This document shows positions 20,108 to 28,598 of a stretch of DNA of 64,000 nucleotides, piece after piece. Both the position numbers and the translations under genes were made by a program. Location: the NCBI RefSeq assembly GCF_001456025.1, contig NZ_LMTZ01000146.1, positions 1 through 64,000 of the forward strand, written 5' to 3'. Origin of the DNA: Mastigocoleus testarum BC008. Its GTDB lineage: Bacteria > Cyanobacteriota > Cyanobacteriia > Cyanobacteriales > Nostocaceae. Numbering within the stretch: position 1 is the first letter of the stretch; each line of letters begins with the position of its first letter. A model generated the notes under the pieces. It saw nothing but the letters and a program-made list of their open reading frames with translations. It searched no databases and was not told where the DNA came from.

Positions 20108-20677
20108 ATGAATAGTATGATTGCACTGAGTCATGACCAGTACAATATTCGTATTCAAGCCAATCTCCGTGCTTATTGTGGCGCGGAAAAAATCGAAGAG
20201 CCAATAGTAGATTCTACTGCTTACATTCATCCCTTAGCTACTGTAGACGGTAATGTTTTATCCGGTAAGCAATTAATGGTTCAACCTACTCCATCTTTAC
20301 TAGGTGATGAAGTTGAACTAATGTGGATCGGTGATGATGTAAATATGCGAGACTGTGTTTTAATTCATGATGTACTAAGAAGTTATCAAAATGGTGAGTT
20401 TCTTAAAGAAGCTATAGTGGAAGCCAATGGGAAACTTGATGAAGTCTATATTGATAAACCTGTTTCCCTAGCTCATCAATGTCAAGCACAAGTTCGAGCT
20501 AAATTTGGCCATTATACCTTTGTTGGAATGCAGTCTACACGAGAAAAATCCGATAGTCTGTCTGCGATCGCTAGTACTTATCCTGTCAATAGTCTGAATA
20601 ATGCAGTAGTACATGTAAATCAAGAATTAGCTATTGGTTACCAACACGAAGAAAATCAAACTGCTCAAGCAGCTTAA
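20108..20677 (+). CDS. Degenerate gamma-carbonic-anhydrase-like (CcmM-type) protein
   Basis: 189 aa from the ATG at 20108, with a GGGAGG Shine-Dalgarno at 20088; a longer frame from 19952 runs through the hairpin and is unlikely. The core follows the gamma-CA/CcmM N-terminal pattern: VDSTAYIHPLATVDGNVLSG, IGDDVNMRDCVLIHDV, VSLAHQCQAQVRAKFGHYTFVGMQST. Aligned by eye to the CcmM motifs IHGL and SITHMALIHGPAYIGD..FIGFRST, the first two zinc-ligand His positions are kept and the third is replaced by Gln. The hexapeptide repeats are also weak. Probably a non-catalytic or altered paralogue; a carboxysome role is possible but unproven. Confidence 0.65.
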   Translation: MNSMIALSHDQYNIRIQANLRAYCGAEKIEEPIVDSTAYIHPLATVDGNVLSGKQLMVQPTPSLLGDEVELMWIGDDVNMRDCVLIHDVLRSYQNGEFLKEAIVEANGKLDEVYIDKPVSLAHQCQAQVRAKFGHYTFVGMQSTREKSDSLSAIASTYPVNSLNNAVVHVNQELAIGYQHEENQTAQAA

Positions 20678-20965
20678 ACAGAACTTCTGTTATTTCTAAT
20701 TGTTGGTTAAATGGAGTGACGTCAGTCTGTCAAAATCTCTTCAAACTGAATGGTAGAGACAACTAGCAGCAGCGATCAAATTTTCTGCACTAAAAAGCTA
20801 AAGACCTAAAATCTAGGCTGATAGCGGGTCCATACATTAGGAAGAAGATATCATGACAGTTCCCAGGTTAAAAGTCATCAATAGCAGCTAGTTTCTACAG
20901 TTTGTACTCGGTCTGAACCTGAGAGGTAAGGTAAAGTTCAGATTTTAGCGATCCCTATTATTCCG
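20678..20965. other. Spacer between the CA-like gene and the 49-aa ORF
   Basis: No feature recognised apart from possible promoter sequence. Confidence 0.4.
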
Positions 20966-21115
20966 ATGGAAAACATAAGTACCAACAAAGAATTACCGGT
21001 ATCGATAGATTACTCTCTATCAAAACTTTTTATTTCATCACCGTCCAAATTAATCTACCAGCCGAGCCGAGTTACAGGTTTAATTGTGGCGTTCGGGATG
21101 CTTCTTACCATTTGA
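20966..21115 (+). CDS. Possible 49-aa small protein
   Basis: ATG to TGA open frame: MENISTNKELPVSIDYSLSK..., ending in a hydrophobic stretch (VTGLIVAFGMLLTI). It lies 62 bp before pxcA on the same strand. The residue mix is protein-like, with a polar start and one short membrane-type segment. I know no family, and there is no clear Shine-Dalgarno, so it may be chance. Confidence 0.3.
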   Translation: MENISTNKELPVSIDYSLSKLFISSPSKLIYQPSRVTGLIVAFGMLLTI

Positions 21116-21177
21116 ATTATTAGTTCAATCCGTTCAAAAGTCAGGATGTTATTGATTGATTCCACGGGAGTTTTCTC

Positions 21178-22446
21178 ATGACTTCTAGTCCTCCTAAGAA
21201 GCAGGCATATTTGATAGGAAAAGTCAAAGAGTATTTCAGTTTTACAACTCGCAGGATTGTTCGAACTCCGGAACGTTCTCTGGAGAAAGCATACGAGTGT
21301 ACTCTAAAAATAAAAGATTTAGAAGACGAATACTTTTATGGTGAAACAATTACTTCTGATGCGGTTTCAGAAAGTACTGTTTTATCCTCTGTAATACGAG
21401 CAGATGTTGATAAGCATTTAACAATTGCAAAACTGAGATTAGCTGAGTTTAAAGCTAGTAGTTTTGTTCTTGGCGAATTAGATCGTCAGAACATTTCTAA
21501 ATTAAAGGTGGTTGAAGAAGTTATTGCTAGATATAAAGCTAGTGATTCCCAATCATCAGCTGCAATAGTACCCCTCTTGAGTGGATCTTCTAGTAACTCC
21601 TCTATAAGTGGTGAATTTTCCTCTCTAGATGAGTTGGATACAGCGGGGGATTTTCAAAGTTCGTTAGGTAGAACATCATTAGGTAGAACAATTAGCAAAT
21701 TGAAAACTGATTTTAATCCCAAAGGCGAAGAGAATTATATTAGAACCTTTCGTAGTTCTAAAGCTAAGAGCAGAATCGCCCTGAGGTTTGCAATTATCTT
21801 AATAGTTGTACCTCTGATTGCACAGCACGTATCTAAGCAATTTATTATTAGCCCGATAGTCTCGGAATTCAGAGAAAGCAATAATGCTTCACCTTTCCTT
21901 CACAATGAAATGAAGGAAGAAGCTTTCAAAGAGTTGAATACTTATAAGGAAACTTTAGAGTTTCAGCATTTTGTTACCAAATCTCCTGAACTTTCTGAAG
22001 AAGCTATTGAAGAAAAATTAGCCGAGAAAGCAGAAGAACTGAATGAAGAGTTCCGTGAAAAAAGTAACAGTGCTGTCAGTAATGTGTTTGCTGATATGTT
22101 CGCACTTGTTGTCTTTGGGATTGTAGCATTAGTTAGACGGAAAGATTTTATCGTTCTTAAATCTTTTCTTGACGATCTTGTTTATGGTTTGAGCGATACA
22201 GCAAAAGCCTTTATCTTGATCCTGTTCACAGATATTTTTGTAGGATTTCACTCTCCACACGGATGGGATGTACTACTTGAAGGAATCGCAGGTCATTTAG
22301 GTGTGGAACCAAATAGAAGTGCGATTAATCTTTTCATCGCGACCTTCCCGGTTATCTTGGATACTATCTTCAAGTATTGGGTATTCAGATATTTGAGTCG
22401 GATTTCCCCATCTGCAGTTGCGACTCTCAAGGATATGAACGAATAA
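21178..22446 (+). CDS. pxcA: Proton extrusion protein PxcA (CemA family)
   Basis: 422 aa. The N-terminus (KVKEYFSFTTRRIVRTPERSLEKAYECTLKIKDLE) and the C-terminal membrane half are those of PxcA, the cyanobacterial relative of chloroplast CemA. Membrane segments are visible at ~200-218 (IALRFAIILIVVPLIAQHV), ~302-320, ~338-355 and ~382-405, with the CemA-type LFTDIFVGFHSPHGWDVLLEG loop near residue 360. A Ser-rich, charged linker separates the halves. In Synechocystis PxcA supports light-induced Na+-dependent proton extrusion. Followed by a decayed bestrophin gene, also an ion-transport family. Confidence 0.93.
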   Translation: MTSSPPKKQAYLIGKVKEYFSFTTRRIVRTPERSLEKAYECTLKIKDLEDEYFYGETITSDAVSESTVLSSVIRADVDKHLTIAKLRLAEFKASSFVLGELDRQNISKLKVVEEVIARYKASDSQSSAAIVPLLSGSSSNSSISGEFSSLDELDTAGDFQSSLGRTSLGRTISKLKTDFNPKGEENYIRTFRSSKAKSRIALRFAIILIVVPLIAQHVSKQFIISPIVSEFRESNNASPFLHNEMKEEAFKELNTYKETLEFQHFVTKSPELSEEAIEEKLAEKAEELNEEFREKSNSAVSNVFADMFALVVFGIVALVRRKDFIVLKSFLDDLVYGLSDTAKAFILILFTDIFVGFHSPHGWDVLLEGIAGHLGVEPNRSAINLFIATFPVILDTIFKYWVFRYLSRISPSAVATLKDMNE

Positions 22447-22595
22447 TTGATTCATTTTCTTGGCAGGAAATTAGTTGTCTCTCGAATTGAACGTACATAA
22501 CCTACAGATGACAAGTATGTAAGAGTTTTCTCTTGAATTGATACATTTACTAACCCGAGTGTAATAAAATCTTTTAAAATGACGAAGGTTAGCAG

Positions 22596-23650
22596 ATGGT
22601 CGCACCACTGAGAAAAAATAATCCTCGCCAAGTTTATAAACCTAAGAAGAATGTTTTGCCTGCTTCTTATTCTAGAAGCAGTTCTTCTTTTGGGGTGAAG
22701 AAAAGATTTTGGCAAAGGTCATTCAAGGAAAAATTTCGTCTTTATACAGGGGAACACCTGTATGGTTTACAGATTAGCTTACGCTTAACAGTAACTGTAT
22801 TCCTGTTATTCTTGCATTGCTTTTCTTATCCTGTGTGTATGGATTGACAATCTCTATAATTAATCACTTTACCCAAACTTCGATTTTCAGCGATAGTGAT
22901 GTTTTTCGTAATATTGTAGTTAGCTTAAATATTGTTTTGAGTTTACTACTAGCTCTTCGTACTAATACGGCTCGCGATCGCTTTTAGGAAGAAAAAAATT
23001 ACGGGGAGGTTTGGTGGTACTTCCCGAAATCTAGCTCGTGGAATTTCAATTTATACCAATTTGGAAAAATAATGAGACAGATAGATTTTGTAGAGACGTT
23101 GCATGCAACGTCTCTACCGGAGAATCTGTTGCAATGATTTATTGAATTGGTATTATATTGAAGAAAAGAATTCTGAAGATAAAGCCAAAAAAGAAGCTAC
23201 GATGAAACTTGTGGCAGCTTTTAACATAGCAACTAAATACTATTTGCGAGGCGAAGCTATAAATCAAGAATTGGCTTAGCAAGAATTGGCTTAGTTAATA
23301 TCTTCTAGTCAATATAAGCAGTTGAAAATTAGTAATCATCCACCTTTAGAAATTACCCTGTGGATAAGTAACTATTTGCAAGAAAAACTACGGAAAGAAC
23401 GTATAAATATCTTTGAGGCAAACAGTTTCTACCTTTCAGGCAAACTATCTCCACAATTTTACGAACAAAATTGTAGATATTTTGAATTGTCGCGAACGAA
23501 TATTGAAAATCTATATTTTACTAGAATACACTCTTAATCTTAGATATTTGTTAACAATTTACTTTTCGTTACTTCCTTTTTTTGTTTTTAGTTTGTTTTG
23601 CCGATCATGTTTGCACTTGGATTTTTATTTAGTTTTAGAATTGTAGGAGT
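22596..23650 (+). pseudogene. Bestrophin-family (UPF0187) anion channel pseudogene
   Basis: Fragments in all three frames line up in order with cyanobacterial bestrophin: an N-terminal piece from the ATG at 22596; after a frameshift near 22800, LSLLLALRTNTARDRF (the RTNTA.RFWEGRK motif) with TAG in place of the Trp codon; then GGLVV and RNLARGISIY. After the 99-bp insertion come IEEKNSEDKAKKE and VAAFNIATKYYLRGE; after a stop, WISNYLQEKLRKERINIF; after a further frameshift, IVDILNCRERILKIYILLEYT. At least three frameshifts, two stops and one MITE make it non-functional. Bestrophins are chloride channels; the active gene is presumably elsewhere. Confidence 0.8.
23054..23152. mobile_element. 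99-bp MITE-like insertion in the bestrophin pseudogene
   Basis: Perfect 8-bp terminal inverted repeats (taccaatt / aattggta) flanked by direct TTA duplications at 23051-23053 and 23153-23155. A 28-bp perfect palindrome (half gtagagacgttgca, 23090-23117) sits in the middle. Removing the element plus one TTA rejoins the codons as I-S-I-Y-I-E-E-K, the frame expected for bestrophin. No coding capacity; a transposase would have to act in trans. Confidence 0.7.
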
Positions 23651-24431
23651 CACAACGAGAGAAGATCGAAGACCTTCGGTCAAAATTGTGCGCAGTAGCG
23701 TACCGCTTTGCTAACAGAAGTCAGGAGTGGAATAATCTTTGCGGTTGGGCTTTTGCTTTTTAGATGTACTTGATTTCAAAATTTATTTTAAAAAAGTTTA
23801 TTTTAAAGTTGATGTCAAAGTAATCTGCGCTCACCTGTAGTATAAGCAGTAACGCTGAACTAGAAGTAGATCGGCAAAATTTTACATGTTAGTTTTAAAT
23901 TATACATTTTCTTAAAATAACGTAACTAATTTCTTAGAATATTTTTAATCCAAAAAATCCTTATTCTTGTAATAATCAGATCGAGAAAATATTTGACAAC
24001 CAATGTAGAATAAGCAATCCTGAAAAAAAATATTGCTATTTAACAAAACAAATTTAAAAACTATCTCTATTTATACAATCAAATAAATCTCTCACATAAT
24101 GTTTACAATTCAAAATATCTACATTTATATGTTATTTGCCAATATAATATATAGTAATAAAAAATAAATTTTCTTGATTAAAAACTTACGAAATCTAGGT
24201 AAATCAATGCTTCTGAAACAAAAACTAAGGTAAAGACAGGAAAATATTTTGTTAATATTCATAATTTTTAAGAAATGATTATAATATTTTACTAACAAAA
24301 AAAATTGTGTTTTAAGTAAATAAAAGACGAGACTGTAAGATAAATCGGATATGAAGATTATTGTAATAACAGCAACTTTTTTAACGAATAAAAGCATACT
24401 GCAATGCCCAGAAGAATGAGGTTAATAAAAG
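23651..24431. other. AT-rich intergenic region
   Basis: No credible gene. A 90-codon minus-strand frame at 24125-24397 is AT-driven and has no family features. Confidence 0.5.
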
Positions 24432-24680
24432 ATGACCTTTATGCAGGTAGTTTTAGAATTCCTTCTTCAAAAATTTCCTTGGTGGGGAGTTTGTCATTTT
24501 CAATTCGACCCCCAAACTAGAACAATTTATATACATTGTCAAAATCCAGATAAACGAGCGCTGATACTTAAGGATGCTCAAATGCTAGCGAACTTAGATA
24601 TTGGGATAAAACGCTTTATTGTTGTACATCCTAGTTATTCGGATATTACTATCCCCCACATCCCACGTAAAATGATGTAG
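24432..24680 (+). CDS. Small conserved-looking protein, unknown
   Basis: 82 aa. A mixed alpha/beta pattern (FQFDPQTRTIYIHCQNPDKRALILKD, IKRFIVVHPSYSDI) suggests a folded cytoplasmic protein, not a chance ORF. No motif that I recognise. 160 bp upstream of the symporter gene on the same strand, so co-transcription is possible. Function unknown. Confidence 0.5.
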   Translation: MTFMQVVLEFLLQKFPWWGVCHFQFDPQTRTIYIHCQNPDKRALILKDAQMLANLDIGIKRFIVVHPSYSDITIPHIPRKMM

Positions 24681-24840
24681 TTGTGAATGGGGATATGTAT
24701 TTCTTGGGAGATTATCTTGAGAAATGAAATAATCTTGGGGCGTTCCACATAACGTCTCATTCATACTTTGGTGGATGAAACAAAATCGGTAACAATTATA
24801 AATGTCATAAAATTTATATTTCCCATCCTGACCGGTTTCT

Positions 24841-26256
24841 ATGTCTAATCAAGTATGGATTGTAGTCACTTTTGTTGCTTTTTTACTATTATTTACTTTA
24901 ATTGGCGTCTATTCAGCCACCCGCAAACAAGATACAACAGCTGATTACTTGCTCGCCAATAGAAATGTTAACCCTTGGTTGACAGCACTCTCAGCTATGG
25001 CTACTGGTCAAAGTGGATTTTTGTTTATTGGTCAAGTTGGTTTTGCGTATAATTCTGGAATTTCAGCAATTTGGCTGACAATTGGTTGGGCTATCGGTGA
25101 TTATCTTGCATGGTGGTTATTTTTTCGGGATTTAAGAGAGGTTTCTGAAAACACTTCCTCGGAGACAGTTTCAGGTTTTTTGGGCGATGGTATTGGTAAT
25201 CATCGCTGGGTCACCATAGTTTCAGCATTAATAACCATTGCTTTTTTGGGTACCTATGCTGCAGCGCAGTTAGTTGCAGGAAGTAAGGCTTTAAATGTTT
25301 TATTTGGTTGGAATTACTATTTAGGCGTAATTATCGGGACGATAATTGTTGTCGTCTATTGCTTCTCTGGTGGTATTCGCGCTTCAATTTGGACAGATGC
25401 AGCACAAGCAATTGTGATGATTGGCTCTCTGTTATTACTTTTGATAGTTGCGATTGCTAATATTGGTGGGTTTGGAGAATTCTGGAATGGGCTGCAATCC
25501 ATAGATCCTGGATTGGTAAGTTTCAATCCCCCCAAATTACCCCTTGGTTTTGTACCATTTTTATTAGGGTGGATAGTTGCAGGATTTGGTGTAGTAGGTC
25601 AACCTCATATTATGGTAAGAGCAATGGCGATCGACTCTGCTGAAAATGTTGCTTTTGCTCGTAATATAAAAACAGTTGCTGGTTTAGTTACTTCTTTCAG
25701 CGCTATTTTCGTTGGTTTAACTGCAAGAATTCTTTTACCCCAGTTGACTGATACTGAATTAGCACTACCACAATTAGCATTGAGCTTATTACCAGCAGTA
25801 TTTGTGGGTTTGATGCTAGCGGGACTATTTTCTGCAACTATGTCTACCGCAGATTCACAAATTCTTTCATGTTCTGCAGCCCTTACCCAGGATATTTTTC
25901 CCCAGTTGGCGAAGTCTTATAAGTTGGCAAAATTAGGAACTTTAAGTGTGACTGCAATTGTTATGACTATTGCTTTAGCTGAAAATAACAATGTATTTGC
26001 GTTAGTGATTTTTTCTTGGTCAATACTCGCTTCAGCTTTGGGACCATTATTAATAGTAAGGGTATGGCAAAAACCAATTGATACCCCTATTGCTTTACTG
26101 ATGATGGGTATGGGTATGGTATCAGTTATAATTTGGAACTTAAATTTTAAAACTGCAACTGGGATATCGGAAGTCTTTCCTGGGATGTTAGCCGGGATTT
26201 TAGTATATTGGGTTGGTCAATTTTTTATTGATAAAACAAGTTCTGCGAAGAACTAG
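24841..26256 (+). CDS. Sodium:solute symporter (PutP/SSS family)
   Basis: 471 aa with about 12-13 hydrophobic helices. SSS-family landmarks are visible: DTTADYLLANRNVNPWLTALSAMATGQSGFLFIGQVG (TM1-2, Na+-site region), GTYAAAQLVAGSKAL, YCFSGGIRASIWTDAAQAIVMI and VGQPHIMVRAMA, and the later LFSATMSTADSQIL motif supplies Na+2-site Ser/Thr residues. Closest in pattern to Na+/proline symporters (PutP), but the substrate cannot be fixed by sequence alone. ATG start at 24841. The Imm22-type gene starts 29 bp after its stop. Confidence 0.9.
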   Translation: MSNQVWIVVTFVAFLLLFTLIGVYSATRKQDTTADYLLANRNVNPWLTALSAMATGQSGFLFIGQVGFAYNSGISAIWLTIGWAIGDYLAWWLFFRDLREVSENTSSETVSGFLGDGIGNHRWVTIVSALITIAFLGTYAAAQLVAGSKALNVLFGWNYYLGVIIGTIIVVVYCFSGGIRASIWTDAAQAIVMIGSLLLLLIVAIANIGGFGEFWNGLQSIDPGLVSFNPPKLPLGFVPFLLGWIVAGFGVVGQPHIMVRAMAIDSAENVAFARNIKTVAGLVTSFSAIFVGLTARILLPQLTDTELALPQLALSLLPAVFVGLMLAGLFSATMSTADSQILSCSAALTQDIFPQLAKSYKLAKLGTLSVTAIVMTIALAENNNVFALVIFSWSILASALGPLLIVRVWQKPIDTPIALLMMGMGMVSVIIWNLNFKTATGISEVFPGMLAGILVYWVGQFFIDKTSSAKN

Positions 26257-26285
26257 TTGTTTTTAATGGCAATTTTGTTAGTTGT

Positions 26286-26672
26286 ATGGAAGAAGTTGGT
26301 ATTGTATCCTTGTGGCTGGGAAAAACAGATTCACTGGATTCTTTAGAAAATATTTTACAAATCTTTTATTCGGAAGATGGAGATTTTGCTGGTTCTACTT
26401 TTACAAAAGCATTTGAAATCGATTTTTACGATGAAGATTTCAGGGAAGCAGAATTTTTGGCACAGTCCGATAACAATATCGAAGGTCTTCTTAAAGGTTT
26501 CTCCTATGATAGTGTAATTATTCCTAGGTTTGCTGAGTTTATTAGTCCTCTCAATCAAAATTTTAATACTGTGATTTTATTATTTAATTTTAGATACACT
26601 GGAACTGTTAAAGCATGGGAAACAGAAGAATTATACCTGGAATATTTTGGTTCAGTTAGCTATATAAATTAA
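26286..26672 (+). CDS. Orphan Imm22-type (DUF4284) immunity protein
   Basis: 128 aa, acidic. The pattern VSLWLGKTDSLDSLENIL, IFYSEDGDFAGSTFTKAF, IDFYDEDFREAEFL and NTVILLFNFRYTGTV follows the Imm22/DUF4284 family of polymorphic-toxin immunity proteins (WxG-like start, YDEDF..E core, VILLYNF-type strand near the end). Such proteins neutralise a cognate contact-dependent or secreted toxin in the cytoplasm. No toxin or other polymorphic-toxin part is nearby, so this is an orphan. It starts 29 bp after the symporter stop. Confidence 0.65.
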   Translation: MEEVGIVSLWLGKTDSLDSLENILQIFYSEDGDFAGSTFTKAFEIDFYDEDFREAEFLAQSDNNIEGLLKGFSYDSVIIPRFAEFISPLNQNFNTVILLFNFRYTGTVKAWETEELYLEYFGSVSYIN

Positions 26673-26785
26673 ATTCATTCATTGAAATTAATAAAAACTA
26701 AAAATGAGGTAGGGTAGATGCAGGAAATAGTTTACAGAAAATAGTTTAATAGTTGATGATTTCTCTCCAATCTTTAGGTGCGATT

Positions 26786-28315
26786 TCAAATATTTTCGCT
26801 CGATAATTTTAAAACCCAATTCTCTAGTTCCTTGGTATCCCAAGTTTTACCATTCCAGCGATATGTTGGTAGATAAGGTTGATTAGAACCGCGAACTCGA
26901 CCTCGATATACCTTCATCGAAAAATATAACCAGGCTTTTTGACTTGGTAATTGAGCGATACGATTTTCGATATATTCTGTATCTGCAGAAGTTTCAGTAC
27001 CAATTAACTCTGCTTTGGGAATCGACATAACTAAATCGGCGAAATCAAGACATGTACTTGAGCAACCTCCATTAGTCAATAAATAAATTTTTGGAGTAAT
27101 TTCTCCAGCACGAATCGCTTTTTCATTACTGACTACTTCACCGGCTATCCGATAATAATTTTCACCCTTAGCTAAAGCTTGTTTCATCCCAGCAATTATT
27201 TCTTTGTAGCGATTTATAGTATCGCTATTTGTCCCGTAAATCTTTGCTAGCTTGGGTTGAATCTTCTTCATCCATGCAATATTACCGGGAGATGCTCGAT
27301 ATTCCACAGCTTCAACATTAGCGCCAGATAACCGCTCAATAAATCCTTCACCCCAGATAGCATCTAGTAATTTACTACCCCAAATTGAACTACCGCCGGT
27401 ATTTCCGCGCATATCGAACACAATGACCTTAGATTTTTGCAAAGCATCTCGATTTTCTTTAGCTGTTTTTATCACCCCATTCAATTGTTTACTTTCTTCG
27501 GGATCTACTTCCAAGCCAGATTCAGACAGTCTCATCGTTCCAAAGCTGGATAAAGTAATCCAAAAAAAACCTGGTTTTACTTTTCTAAAATCAATTTTTG
27601 GACGTTTAAGCTTGAGAATATGTTGAAATATCTGTTGCTTTTTCTCAAAAGAAATTCTTCGCCAGTTGAGATTGAGACTGTATTGACCCGATTTATTTTC
27701 AAAAATGCATTGGTTTGGACGTTTAATATAAGGATTACCTTCATCAAACAGAATTAAAGGGGCGCGATCGCGCCTCGAGTCTGCAAGTCCTTCAATTCCA
27801 TAAAATGGAAGTACATTAGTAGAAAAAATTTCCTCTGCGGACTTTCCATCACAACCTATTAGTACATCTCCAACTCGAGGAATTTCTGTATTTGCAACAT
27901 CACTCAAGTTCAGACTTGATAAATCGGATACTACAAACCTTTCATTACGTAAGAATAGGGCAAAATTTGGCCATTGATTATCTTCATTTTGAAATTCTTC
28001 AGGGATTTTGATACTGAGGTGGCTATCATTAAAACCATCTGTATATCGACGCAAAGCAAAATAGTAACCCCCAAAACTACTGCTATTTTTTGCTAAGTTA
28101 GATACTTTGATATAACCATTTTCTAACCACTCGATAAACTTAGGATTAGCTGTATCTAAAGCTCCGGGATGATTTTTCTCTAGTATAAGTTTAATGGCTG
28201 TAAGGTCTTTACGAGCTAACATCGCCCAAGATTTGGGTGGTTTTTTTGAGTTTACAGGAGAAGATGCACTAATAAAAAATAGTGTAAGTGATATGAATAT
28301 CTTGAAGTGTTTCAT
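26786..28315 (-). CDS. Exported S41-family (C-terminal processing/TSP-like) peptidase
   Basis: About 509 aa from the Met at 28315 (MKHFKIFISLTLFFISASSPVNS), which opens a clear signal peptide; a Met six codons earlier is also open. The S41 core is present: FDMRGNTGGSSIWGS (~335) and the catalytic Ser region LLTNGGCSSTCLDFADLV (~425), followed by ELIGTETSADTEY. The N-terminal half (IKLILEKNHPGALD) is typical of retro-type S41 members lacking a clear PDZ. Likely a periplasmic or outer-membrane-associated protease, substrate unknown. Divergent from the PGM1-related ligase gene, 283 bp away. Confidence 0.8.
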   Translation of the reverse strand: MKHFKIFISLTLFFISASSPVNSKKPPKSWAMLARKDLTAIKLILEKNHPGALDTANPKFIEWLENGYIKVSNLAKNSSSFGGYYFALRRYTDGFNDSHLSIKIPEEFQNEDNQWPNFALFLRNERFVVSDLSSLNLSDVANTEIPRVGDVLIGCDGKSAEEIFSTNVLPFYGIEGLADSRRDRAPLILFDEGNPYIKRPNQCIFENKSGQYSLNLNWRRISFEKKQQIFQHILKLKRPKIDFRKVKPGFFWITLSSFGTMRLSESGLEVDPEESKQLNGVIKTAKENRDALQKSKVIVFDMRGNTGGSSIWGSKLLDAIWGEGFIERLSGANVEAVEYRASPGNIAWMKKIQPKLAKIYGTNSDTINRYKEIIAGMKQALAKGENYYRIAGEVVSNEKAIRAGEITPKIYLLTNGGCSSTCLDFADLVMSIPKAELIGTETSADTEYIENRIAQLPSQKAWLYFSMKVYRGRVRGSNQPYLPTYRWNGKTWDTKELENWVLKLSSENI

Positions 28316-28598
28316 AAAAATAAGTTGTGGCATTTTATGATGTTTGATGCCTCACAAAACATATTTTGTATCATTATCATGACCTTGGCGCAATTAATTT
28401 ACACCTGATAAAAAAATTCCTGTTGTTAATTAATGCGATCGCGATGGAGAAAAAATCAGTCAACACTCTTCACTATCCTCTTAAAAAGCAAAAATATACT
28501 TATTTAAGCGCTATATCCGCTGCTATAACTCAAAGAACTGTTACATCATCAATATCTGCGTCCTTATTGGGTTATGACAGAATAAGGCATCATAAAGG

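Noticed and set aside
24125..24397. 90-codon minus-strand frame, membrane-like
   Set aside because: Extremely AT-rich with F/I/L/K/Y only; no start signal or family.
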